NCBI RefSeq assembly: GCF_001403615.1
Contig: NZ_LN879457.1
Location: 434,001 to 498,000 of the forward strand
DNA from: Desnuesiella massiliensis
GTDB taxonomy: Bacteria; Bacillota; Clostridia; Clostridiales; Clostridiaceae
DNA length: 64,000 nt
Direction: 5' to 3'
This document shows, in pieces, positions 1 to 6,913 of this stretch. Each line of letters begins with the position of its first letter. Within the stretch, counting starts at the first letter, position 1. The position numbers and the translations under genes were made by a program. The notes beneath the pieces were generated by a model. The model saw nothing but the letters and a program-made list of their open reading frames with translations, was not told the origin of the DNA and did not search any database.

Positions 1-192
1 GCTTGTTCATGGTTATTTTATTTTTTAGCTTTAAAGTATGGTAAGGTTTCTCAAGTTGCACCTATAGATAAGTTCAGTGTGGTTCTATCTACGGTCATTG
101 CTATTATTTTCTTAGGAGAAAAGATAACTAGAACTAATGCAGTAGGAGTAGGTATTATAGCTATAGGAGTAATTGTTGTTGCTTTGAGCTAA
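1..192 (+). CDS. DMT/EamA family permease, C-terminal fragment (gene starts outside the window)
   Basis: The window opens inside this reading frame, and 63 residues remain before a TAA at 190-192. The visible part has two hydrophobic stretches separated by the charged turn LGEKITR, and contains APIDKFSVVLST. This pattern fits the last two membrane helices of EamA-type drug/metabolite transporters, where a helix rich in small residues follows a conserved GE pair. The protein would sit in the cytoplasmic membrane; its substrate cannot be told from the fragment. A hairpin with a T run lies about 120 bases downstream. Confidence 0.75.
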   Translation, partial: ACSWLFYFLALKYGKVSQVAPIDKFSVVLSTVIAIIFLGEKITRTNAVGVGIIAIGVIVVALS

Positions 193-213
193 GAGGAAAT
201 AAATAAAAACTAT

Positions 214-446
214 GAAGCAACTTTTATTTAATGCACAATGCGCAGTGCACAATTCACAGTGAAGGTAATTTTTTCTACGCTGACGCTGCGAAAAAATTGG
301 AAATTTATAAAGCGTGACAATGCTTAGTCACGGTTTTTTTATGATAAAGCAATCAAAATTATAAATTTAGATTTTTCGTAGAGTAAGGTCGAAAAATCCT
401 CCATAATTGTGCATTGTGAACTGTGCATTGATAAAAGCGACTTATG
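214..446. repeat. Palindromic intergenic repeat element (MITE-like)
   Basis: The ends are imperfect inverted copies. AATGCACA...GTGCACAATT at 230-254 answers AATTGTGCATT...TGTGCATT at about 404-428. Outside these, AAGCAACTTTTAT matches the complement of ATAAAAGCGACTT. Each half contains a further hairpin (TTTTTTC/GAAAAAA near 270-296 and GATTTTTCG/CGAAAAATC near 370-398). No protein is encoded inside. The form is that of a non-coding miniature repeat. It lies directly downstream of a recombinase gene, but nothing visible links the two mechanistically. Confidence 0.6.
313..340 (+). terminator. Hairpin with T run
   Basis: CGTGAC and GTCACG form a six-pair stem around an 8-base loop, followed by G and seven T. 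It lies inside the palindromic element and would serve as a terminator for the permease gene upstream. Confidence 0.5.
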
Positions 447-452
447 TAGCTT

Positions 453-1052
453 TTATACCATCTCACTCTTTTCTTCTAGTTTAGCGTACATTTTCTCTTG
501 CTGTCTTGTAGTAAACTGAAAATATATTTCTGTATTAGAAACAGCCTTGTGACCAAGCCACCATTGGAGTTCTTTAATATCCATATCAGATTCAGCAAGA
601 TGAACAGCAGTAGTATGCTTAATTGCGTGAAAATGATGTTTGCTTGTATCCTCAATACTAGCTTCTTTACAATATTTCTTCATAATATAATCTAAGGTTT
701 GTCTTGAAATAGGTTTGTTTTCTTGACTTTTAAATAATATTTCATAGCTATTTGTTATGTCATAATGCTCAATATAATCATCTATAGCTTGTTTAGTTTT
801 TTCATCTAATCGTATAGTGTTGCTTTTACTGCCTTTTAATCTATTGCAAAACAACTCTCCTTTTTTACTGTTGTAATTCTCTAGTTTTATCATGGAAACT
901 TCCGAAGCTCTTAATCCGCATCTATAGGCCGCTCTGAAAATAGCTAAATCTCTAATAGCATGCTTTCCATCTGAACTAGTTATTGCATCTAAAAGCTTTT
1001 TCATTTCGTTTTGGGTAAAATATTTTATTGTAACATCATTATTTCTTACCAT
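453..1052 (-). CDS. Short tyrosine recombinase (XerC/D-like catalytic domain)
   Basis: A 199-residue protein that is almost only the catalytic domain of the tyrosine recombinase family, which cuts and rejoins DNA through a tyrosine intermediate. Visible motifs are GLRASEV (first catalytic Arg), KGSKSNTIRL (beta-hairpin Lys), FHAIKHTTAVHL (box II), WWLGHKAVSNTEIYFQF (His and the Tyr nucleophile). The box II residue that is normally Arg (HxxR) is Lys here. The N-terminal core-binding domain of full-length integrases (usually about 300 residues in all) is essentially absent. It may be a specialised or weakened recombinase, or a regulatory remnant. A perfect 26-base inverted repeat lies just upstream of its start. 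Confidence 0.8.
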   Translation of the reverse strand: MVRNNDVTIKYFTQNEMKKLLDAITSSDGKHAIRDLAIFRAAYRCGLRASEVSMIKLENYNSKKGELFCNRLKGSKSNTIRLDEKTKQAIDDYIEHYDITNSYEILFKSQENKPISRQTLDYIMKKYCKEASIEDTSKHHFHAIKHTTAVHLAESDMDIKELQWWLGHKAVSNTEIYFQFTTRQQEKMYAKLEEKSEMV

Positions 1053-1072
1053 AATTAACTCCTTTTCATAAG

Positions 1073-1098
1073 TTAGACAAAATAAATATTTTGTCTAA
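1073..1098. promoter_or_regulatory. Perfect inverted repeat, possible operator or recombinase site
   Basis: TTAGACAAAATA and TATTTTGTCTAA form 12-base perfect arms around an AA centre. It lies 21 bases upstream of the recombinase start codon, where either an autoregulatory operator or a strand-exchange site would be plausible. A degenerate copy lies at 1272-1296. Confidence 0.55.
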
Positions 1099-1271
1099 TC
1101 AATTATAGCATAATTTTTCTAATAATCCAATTTTTATAGTTTTAATTTCATTAATTTTACATTAATAAATAAAAATGCGAGGAAAAATAAGTAATAAAAT
1201 AAAAATTATTAGTAATAATGATATATTGTGTAATATTTTTTTGGTTTAAATATAAAATACCCACTAAATTA

Positions 1272-1296
1272 TAGACAAAATATTTATTTTGTATTA
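1272..1296. promoter_or_regulatory. Degenerate second copy of the upstream inverted repeat
   Basis: TAGACAAAATA, two bases, then TATTTTGTATT; nine of 11 arm positions pair. The core matches the repeat at 1073-1098. It lies about 75 bases before the EAL gene start, within its likely promoter region. Confidence 0.5.
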
Positions 1297-1373
1297 ATCA
1301 TATATAATTATACTATTTATAAGCAGAAATGTAATCATAAGTAATAATTATTTTTTAAATTTTGGAGGAATAT

Positions 1374-2678
1374 ATGGAAGAAATGTGTAGAAATGACGAA
1401 GGGTGTCTAGAAAAAGTACTTAATATAAATTTTTCCATGAACAAATATAAAGAATTATTAAATAAATACATAATTAAGAAAGAACCATTTGCATTATGCT
1501 TAGTAAATATTAGAGGCTTCAAATTATACAATCATGTATTTGGAAGAGAATTAGGAGATTCACTTCTATATAATATATATATGAATTTTAAAAGGTACAT
1601 GAACAGAAGGGGAGAGGTCTACAGATTTGGCAGTGATATTTTACTTTTTGTATTACCTGATATTCCAAGTAAGTATCATGCTGAATGTATCTTAAAAGAT
1701 ATTTTTAATAGGTCTAACAGACCCTATAATATTATGGAACATAAAATTAAGGTTAAATTTAATATTGGGGCAGCCATATTTCCTGATGACACCAATGATT
1801 TAGAGGAACTATTAAATTTTGCTGATGCTGCTTTATATCATAGTAGACAGCATTCTAATAAAGGATATAAATTTTTTGATTATAATTTATACGAAAAGTT
1901 TATTCAAAAAGAAAAGACGGAAGTTGAAATATTTAATGCAATTTATAAGAACGAGTTAACGTTATATTATCAACCTCAGGTTAATTTAGAAACAAGAAAA
2001 ATATTTGGAATGGAAGCTTTAATAAGATGGAAGCATCCTAAGCGTGGAATAGTTAGTCCGGCTGTTTTTATAGATATAATTGAGAATGATAATATTATAA
2101 TTCAGGTAGGGCAATGGATAATAGAGGAAGCTTGTCTTCAGATAAAAACATGGAATAGGTTGGGTTTTAATGACTTAAGTGTATCTGTTAATATATCGGA
2201 AAGACAGCTTGAAGATGAAAATTTCTTTAATTTGCTTCAAGAAATACTAATTGAAACAGGAACAAACCCTAAACAGCTTTGTTTAGAGATAACAGAAAGA
2301 ACCTTATTAAAATCCAAAGATACAGTAATAAATAACTTAAATCAAATAACTAGTTTAGGTGTAAAAGTATTTTTAGATGATTTTGGTTCAGTGTATTCTT
2401 CTTTAAGCTACTTATATAAATTTCCTATTGGCGGCTTAAAGATAGATAAAGCTTTTATTGATAATATCACCGAAAATACTTCAAAGTTTATTATAACTAG
2501 AAATATTATAGAGTTAGCAAAGGACTTACATATGGATTTAATTGCTGAAGGAGTGGAAAATATTGAACAACTAAATTGTTTAAAGAAATTGAATTGCCCT
2601 AAAATTCAGGGGTATATTTATGGAAAGCCAGAAGATCCTAGTTCAGTAATTAAATTGCTTGAATATTATAACGGATAG
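1374..2678 (+). CDS. EAL-domain c-di-GMP phosphodiesterase with degenerate GGDEF domain
   Basis: A cytoplasmic protein of 434 residues, with no membrane segment. Residues about 25-165 form a GGDEF domain whose signature has decayed to FGSDIL, so it should not make c-di-GMP, though it could bind GTP or regulate. Residues about 180-430 form an EAL domain with the expected catalytic and metal-binding motifs: EALIRW, NISERQ, EITERT, DDFG, LKIDK, AEGVE and QGYIYGKP. It is therefore probably an active phosphodiesterase that hydrolyses c-di-GMP to pGpG and lowers cellular c-di-GMP. The start is taken as ATG 1374 because GGAGG lies at 1364-1368, overlapping an upstream TTG alternative at 1362. It appears to be a single-gene unit. 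Confidence 0.88.
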   Translation: MEEMCRNDEGCLEKVLNINFSMNKYKELLNKYIIKKEPFALCLVNIRGFKLYNHVFGRELGDSLLYNIYMNFKRYMNRRGEVYRFGSDILLFVLPDIPSKYHAECILKDIFNRSNRPYNIMEHKIKVKFNIGAAIFPDDTNDLEELLNFADAALYHSRQHSNKGYKFFDYNLYEKFIQKEKTEVEIFNAIYKNELTLYYQPQVNLETRKIFGMEALIRWKHPKRGIVSPAVFIDIIENDNIIIQVGQWIIEEACLQIKTWNRLGFNDLSVSVNISERQLEDENFFNLLQEILIETGTNPKQLCLEITERTLLKSKDTVINNLNQITSLGVKVFLDDFGSVYSSLSYLYKFPIGGLKIDKAFIDNITENTSKFIITRNIIELAKDLHMDLIAEGVENIEQLNCLKKLNCPKIQGYIYGKPEDPSSVIKLLEYYNG

Positions 2679-2690
2679 CCTATAGAATTA

Positions 2691-2723
2691 AAAAAGCAGT
2701 GATTTCAAAATGAAATCACTGCT
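2691..2723 (-). terminator. Terminator of the YbjQ-family gene
   Basis: AGCAGTGATTTC and GAAATCACTGCT form a 12-pair stem with a 5-base loop. Read on the minus strand, the stem is followed by TTTTTT, so it ends the leftward transcript. It may also stop read-through from the EAL gene. Confidence 0.8.
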
Positions 2724-2737
2724 AGACGACGTATGGA

Positions 2738-3055
2738 TTATTCTATAAATACAGCCGTTCCTGAAGCTATAACCATTATCATATTACCTTGACCTAAAGT
2801 CTCATAATCTATTTTTACACCTACCACGGCATTAGCTCCTAAGTTAGAAGCTTTATTTTTCATTTCTGCTATAGCTTCCTCTCTTGCATTTATAAGTTCA
2901 TTTTCATAAGAACCAGATCTGCCTCCAAAAAAATTCGAAAGTCCTGCTGCAAAGTCTTTAATAAAATTAATACCGCTAACTACTTCGCCAAAAACTATTC
3001 CCTTGTATTCTGTAATTCTCTTTCCTTCAATAGTATTAGTAGTTGTTGCTATCAT
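2738..3055 (-). CDS. YbjQ/UPF0145 (DUF74) family protein
   Basis: A 105-residue soluble protein covering the whole of this small family. Features seen are the start TTTNTIEGKRI, the GIVFGEVV segment, a long helix with NELINAREEAIAEMKNKA, then GANAVVGVKIDYE and a terminal beta strand. Members form homopentamers and have been called putative heavy-metal-binding proteins, but no firm cellular role is established. The gene is monocistronic, with an AGAGGTG-type ribosome binding site just upstream. Confidence 0.85.
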   Translation of the reverse strand: MIATTTNTIEGKRITEYKGIVFGEVVSGINFIKDFAAGLSNFFGGRSGSYENELINAREEAIAEMKNKASNLGANAVVGVKIDYETLGQGNMIMVIASGTAVFIE

Positions 3056-3255
3056 AATATTTCACCTCTCTTAATAGATAATATATCCTAATAATTTAAT
3101 TTTAGAATAATATTATAACATATTCAAATTTAATTTTTTAAATACCATCATAAGTTAATTATGATAAAATAAAGCTAAATAAATTAAAATAAGTTCTTTA
3201 GAAAAACATTAAGAGCATTATTGAAAATGTTTAATTTAAGGAGGGCCCTGACAGT

Positions 3256-4428
3256 ATGACAGAAAAATTATTTTATAAAGACCCGTACCTATGTGAAGCT
3301 GAGGCAAGGGTGGTAGAAGTTTTATATAAAGAAGATAAGGTGGAAGTTATATTGGATAAAACTCCTTTCTATCCAGAGGGGGGCGGACAACCAAATGACC
3401 TGGGATTTATCGAAGACATACCCGTTACCTATGTTTATGAGGAAGAGGAAATCATATATCATGTAATGGATAAGGCTCCTAGTAATTCTTTAGTAAAATG
3501 TAGGGTGAATTATAGTAGAAGAAGAGATCATATACAGCAGCATTCTGGAGAGCATTTGCTGTCAGCAGCATTCTTTAAGCTCTATAATGCTGCTAATCGA
3601 GGGTTTCATCTAGGCGAGGATTATGTCACTATTGATATTGATTTAAAAGAAATAAACGAAGATATGATAAAAGCTGTGGAGAAAAGGGTAAATGAATACA
3701 TATATACTAATCTTTCTGTAACTACCTTTTTTACCAATAAGGAAGAAGCGAACAAACTTCCTATGAGGAAGGAGGTAAATCTAGAGGGTAACGTAAGAAT
3801 AGTCAACCTTGGAGACATAGATTATTGTGCTTGCTGCGGAACTCATGTAGTAAGAACAGGCGAGATAGGATTAGTAAAGATTATTAAGACAGAGAAAAAT
3901 AAAGGCATGACAAGAGTTTATTTTAATTGTGGTGAGAGAGCCATGAAGGATTATATGAAGAAGCAAGATATTTTAAATGAGCTAAGCAAGATGTTATCCA
4001 TAGGTGAAGAAAGTATAATTAATAAGATAAGTGCTCAGAAAGAAGAGCTAACAGAAATTAAAAAACAGTTACTAGAATACAAAAGAGCAGAGGCTTTTAA
4101 AGAAGCAGAGGTGCTAGAAGCTCAAGCAGAAAATAAGATAATATTTAAAATTTTTAAAGAAAGAGAGTTTGAGTTTTTAGAGCAGGTATATGACTCCGTA
4201 AAGGAAAAAGAATATATTCTTGTAATTGCTTCAGGAATAGATAATCAATTAATGTTTGCTCATAATGGGTCTTTTCCTTTAGAATGCGGAAAGATATTTA
4301 AAGAGAATCTAAAATCTTTCAACGGTAAAGGTGGAGGAAATAGCAAAAGGGCTCAAGCGAGATTTGAACAGCTTGAAGATTTAGAGGGATTTTGCTATAA
4401 AATTAGAACCTTAGTAGAAACTTTATAG
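3256..4428 (+). CDS. AlaX-type alanyl-tRNA editing protein with DHHA1 domain
   Basis: A 390-residue stand-alone relative of the alanyl-tRNA synthetase editing module, which hydrolyses Ser or Gly wrongly attached to tRNA-Ala. Residues about 10-90 hold the beta-barrel (TPFYPEGGGQPNDLG). The zinc and catalytic motif HSGEHLLSAAF lies near residue 96, and the second zinc motif CACCGTHV near 192. After a coiled segment (about 245-285), the C-terminal DHHA1 domain ends with the glycine-rich FNGKGGGNSKRAQ. This is the long AlaX form; it lacks the aminoacylation domain. A GGAGGG site precedes ATG 3256. It is followed by a structured hairpin region, so it is probably a single-gene unit. Confidence 0.88.
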   Translation: MTEKLFYKDPYLCEAEARVVEVLYKEDKVEVILDKTPFYPEGGGQPNDLGFIEDIPVTYVYEEEEIIYHVMDKAPSNSLVKCRVNYSRRRDHIQQHSGEHLLSAAFFKLYNAANRGFHLGEDYVTIDIDLKEINEDMIKAVEKRVNEYIYTNLSVTTFFTNKEEANKLPMRKEVNLEGNVRIVNLGDIDYCACCGTHVVRTGEIGLVKIIKTEKNKGMTRVYFNCGERAMKDYMKKQDILNELSKMLSIGEESIINKISAQKEELTEIKKQLLEYKRAEAFKEAEVLEAQAENKIIFKIFKEREFEFLEQVYDSVKEKEYILVIASGIDNQLMFAHNGSFPLECGKIFKENLKSFNGKGGGNSKRAQARFEQLEDLEGFCYKIRTLVETL

Positions 4429-4469
4429 TATGGAAGCAAATAAATAATTAAATATATAATGATAATAGT

Positions 4470-4580
4470 TATAGGGAAATACTACAAAAAACCAAATTTA
4501 TAGGTGTTCTAAAATGGCATTTTTAAGCCACTATGATGCATATATAAGTTGGTAGTTTAAGTTATTTCCCTATATTTTTT
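4470..4580 (+). terminator. Large structured hairpin with T run
   Basis: ATAGGGAAATA at 4471-4481 pairs perfectly with TATTTCCCTAT at 4563-4573. Inside, ACTAC pairs with GTAGT, ACCAA with TTGGT, and a central TGGC/GCCA hairpin can form. A run of T follows at once. It can act as terminator for the AlaX gene, but about 100 bases of nested pairing is much more than a terminator needs, so a small RNA or a repeat element is possible. Confidence 0.5.
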
Positions 4581-4631
4581 TACCTGCATAAAGAAGGAAA
4601 AAAATAGTTTCAAAAATAATTATAAAAACAC

Positions 4632-4684
4632 TTGACAAACTCATCCTACAATTGTAGTCTATAAGTGTAGACTACAATTGTAGG
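4632..4684 (+). promoter_or_regulatory. Promoter -35 box and BlaI-type double operator
   Basis: TTGACA at 4632-4637 is the -35 box; the -10 box is less clear and lies within the operator. Two copies of CTACAATTGTAG, each holding the TACA-N2-TGTA core recognised by BlaI/MecI repressors, are arranged as a perfect 17-base inverted repeat (4645-4661 and 4668-4684) around TAAGTG. The right copy abuts the ribosome binding site of the repressor gene, which implies tight autoregulation. Confidence 0.88.
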
Positions 4685-4694
4685 AGGGTTAATC

Positions 4695-5069
4695 ATGAAA
4701 GAATTACCTAAAATATCTGATGCCGAGTGGCAAGTAATGAAAGTGCTGTGGGATAAGGCGCCATTGACCTCAGCGGAAATAATAGATGACATTAGCGAAA
4801 ATACGACCTGGAGTCCAAAAACCATTCATACTTTAATAAGTCGTTTGGTAAAGAAAGGAGCCATTGAGGTTAACAAAGAGGGGACCTTTTATAAATATAA
4901 TCCTCTGGTATCTCAAAAGGAATTAAGAAGAGAAGAAACTAAATCCTTTATTGAAAAGATTTATGATGGATCTTTAAAGCTATTGATATCAAATTTTATT
5001 AAAGAAGAAAATTTAACTCAGGAAGAAATAGAGGATCTTAAGCAGATTTTAAATGAAAAAAAGGAGTAA
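4695..5069 (+). CDS. BlaI/MecI-family transcriptional repressor
   Basis: A 124-residue winged-helix repressor. The N-terminal DNA-binding part shows ISDAEWQVMKVLWDK, then TSAEIIDD, then the recognition helix region WSPKTIHTLISRLVKKGAI, typical of BlaI/MecI. The C-terminal helices form the dimer and carry the region that the partner protease is expected to inactivate. It should bind the double palindrome just upstream and repress itself and the M56 gene that follows 13 bases later. The signal need not be a beta-lactam: many clostridial BlaI/BlaR pairs have other inputs, and no beta-lactamase gene lies in this window. Confidence 0.9.
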   Translation: MKELPKISDAEWQVMKVLWDKAPLTSAEIIDDISENTTWSPKTIHTLISRLVKKGAIEVNKEGTFYKYNPLVSQKELRREETKSFIEKIYDGSLKLLISNFIKEENLTQEEIEDLKQILNEKKE

Positions 5070-5082
5070 AGGGGTATAGTAC

Positions 5083-6690
5083 ATGGAGCTAAATTCAATT
5101 TTTAAAACTATACTATTGACATCAGCCATGGGCAGTGTTGTAGCAGTAATAATTATTTTAATAAAGGGTTTATTTAAAGATAGGCTAAGCGCTAACTGGC
5201 ATTATTATATTTGGTTATTAGTAATGCTTAGACTAGTATTGCCTTACTTTCCTACTAGCTCCTATAGTGTATTTAATGTTTTTAACAAACCTGCGGAACA
5301 GATGATAAAAATTGACCAAATATCAATAAAAGAGCAGAGTGATATAAATAAAATAGAGGGAGATCAAGCACAATCCTCAAGCGGCACCACTATGCAAAAT
5401 ATAGATAGTAATAACCAAACCATTAGTGAAGCTAAAACTTCTATAACAAAATCTAATAATAAGCTTAATTCAAGCACATTAAGCTTAATATGGATTATTG
5501 GAGCGGTAATTTTGTCAGCTTATATATCACTTTCATATATAAGATTTGCTCTTAAGGCTTCAAAAGAAAATATATGCAGAGAAGAAAAAATCTTAAATAT
5601 ACTTGAACAGTGCAAGAAAAATTTAAGGATTAGAAAAAAATTATCAGTAATATATAGTAAGAACGCTAAAACCCCAACACTCTTTGGAGTTATAAGTCCA
5701 AAGCTATTTATTCCAGAAGGACTAGCAAATGACCTATCTGAGGATGAGAAGAAATATGTTTTTCTACACGAATTAGTGCATCTAAAGCGTAGAGATATAC
5801 TTGTTAACTGGATAATGACAGTCTTGCTTATGATTCATTGGTTTAATCCTATACTATGGTTCTCCTTTATAAAAATGAAAAAGGACTGTGAAATTTCCTG
5901 TGATGCAATAACTTTAAGTCATATTAATCCAGAGGAATATAAAAACTACGGAAGAACTCTAATAAAACTTGTGGAGCTATTTTCAAAGGCTCAATGGACT
6001 CCTGGAACCACAGCTATAGTAAATAAATCTGAGGTCAGGAGGAGAATAATAATGATTTCAAAATTTAAGAAGAGAACTTTTATTGGAACTTTTTTAGCAA
6101 TAGTAATAACTTTAACCATAACAATTATGGGACTTACCGATAGTAAAAGTATAAGCAATGCGAAGACATCCAATGGTAGCAATAATAATATAACTGCAAA
6201 AGCTCCGGAAATTTCGGATGATAAAATTAGAAAATTATTGTATGATAGCGATATGAGCATTAGAAAGCTTGAAACCTTGTACAAAGACGATTCCTATATA
6301 ACACTATCAGATAGCAAGGGGAATAATTTCACCTATTCGAAATTAAAAGAAGATGTGAAGACTTTGGAGGATTTAAAGAAATATTTAGATAAGACTATAG
6401 GATTAAATATCTATTTTTCAGAGGAGTTCTCTAATAAGCTAATAAATTATATAGCTAAAAAGCATAATGATGAATACTATGTTCTTTTAGGGAACTTTGG
6501 ATTGAGGTATTTGGTAGAAAAAGTAGAAATAATAAGTAAGAGTTACGAGGGAAATAAAGTTCGTATGTCAGGAAAAATGCCGAATTGGGAAGAGATACCC
6601 AGAGAGATGGAATTTACTTTAAGCTACGAGGGAAATAGATGGGTACTTGATAAAGCGAATTTTTGGGGAATAGAAGCTGTAGCTAAATAG
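5083..6690 (+). CDS. BlaR1/MecR1-like M56 membrane metalloprotease with non-penicillin-binding sensor domain
   Basis: A 535-residue integral membrane protein. Several N-terminal membrane helices are followed by a cytoplasmic M56 zinc protease domain with HELVHLKRRD (H229-E230...H233), and a further helix near residues 340-360. In BlaR1 the extracellular end is a penicillin-binding domain. Here residues about 375-535 have no SxxK acylation motif and instead resemble IseA/YoeB-like cell-wall hydrolase inhibitor domains in pattern (DLKKYLD..., GLRYLVEKVEI, SYEGNKVRMSG). That resemblance is tentative. The likely role is to sense an envelope signal and inactivate the adjacent repressor. Confidence 0.82.
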   Translation: MELNSIFKTILLTSAMGSVVAVIIILIKGLFKDRLSANWHYYIWLLVMLRLVLPYFPTSSYSVFNVFNKPAEQMIKIDQISIKEQSDINKIEGDQAQSSSGTTMQNIDSNNQTISEAKTSITKSNNKLNSSTLSLIWIIGAVILSAYISLSYIRFALKASKENICREEKILNILEQCKKNLRIRKKLSVIYSKNAKTPTLFGVISPKLFIPEGLANDLSEDEKKYVFLHELVHLKRRDILVNWIMTVLLMIHWFNPILWFSFIKMKKDCEISCDAITLSHINPEEYKNYGRTLIKLVELFSKAQWTPGTTAIVNKSEVRRRIIMISKFKKRTFIGTFLAIVITLTITIMGLTDSKSISNAKTSNGSNNNITAKAPEISDDKIRKLLYDSDMSIRKLETLYKDDSYITLSDSKGNNFTYSKLKEDVKTLEDLKKYLDKTIGLNIYFSEEFSNKLINYIAKKHNDEYYVLLGNFGLRYLVEKVEIISKSYEGNKVRMSGKMPNWEEIPREMEFTLSYEGNRWVLDKANFWGIEAVAK

Positions 6691-6707
6691 AGAATATTTA
6701 TAGATGG

Positions 6708-6732
6708 TAGGCCGTCCTTTTAGGGCGGCCTA
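6708..6732 (+). terminator. Terminator after the M56 gene
   Basis: TAGGCCGTCC and AGGGCGGCCTA form a GC-rich stem with a TTTT loop, 18 bases after the stop codon. The following T run is short (TTTAAAT). Confidence 0.75.
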
Positions 6733-6913
6733 TTTAAATCAGCTTATAGTTTATTTTACAATAAATTATAGAAATAAAATAAAGGCAAGCTTATAATAAA
6801 ACTAAATAATATGCTTTAGGCATATTTTTAAAGAAGCATGTAAAAATATATCTAACATTAAATTTATTTATCAATGTATATCTAATCCATAGATAAGAAG
6901 TGTGGTGAAATGA

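Larger units (their letters stand above)
1053..1373. other. Divergent intergenic region with two related inverted repeats
   Basis: This A/T-rich region separates the recombinase (leftward) from the EAL gene (rightward). It must hold both promoters. Two related inverted repeats at 1073-1098 and 1272-1296 are the only strong structures seen; no further gene is apparent. Confidence 0.6.

Noticed and set aside
498..695. Plus-strand frame of 65 codons opposite the recombinase gene
   Set aside because: It lies wholly inside the well-supported recombinase on the other strand, lacks a ribosome binding site and has no recognisable motif.
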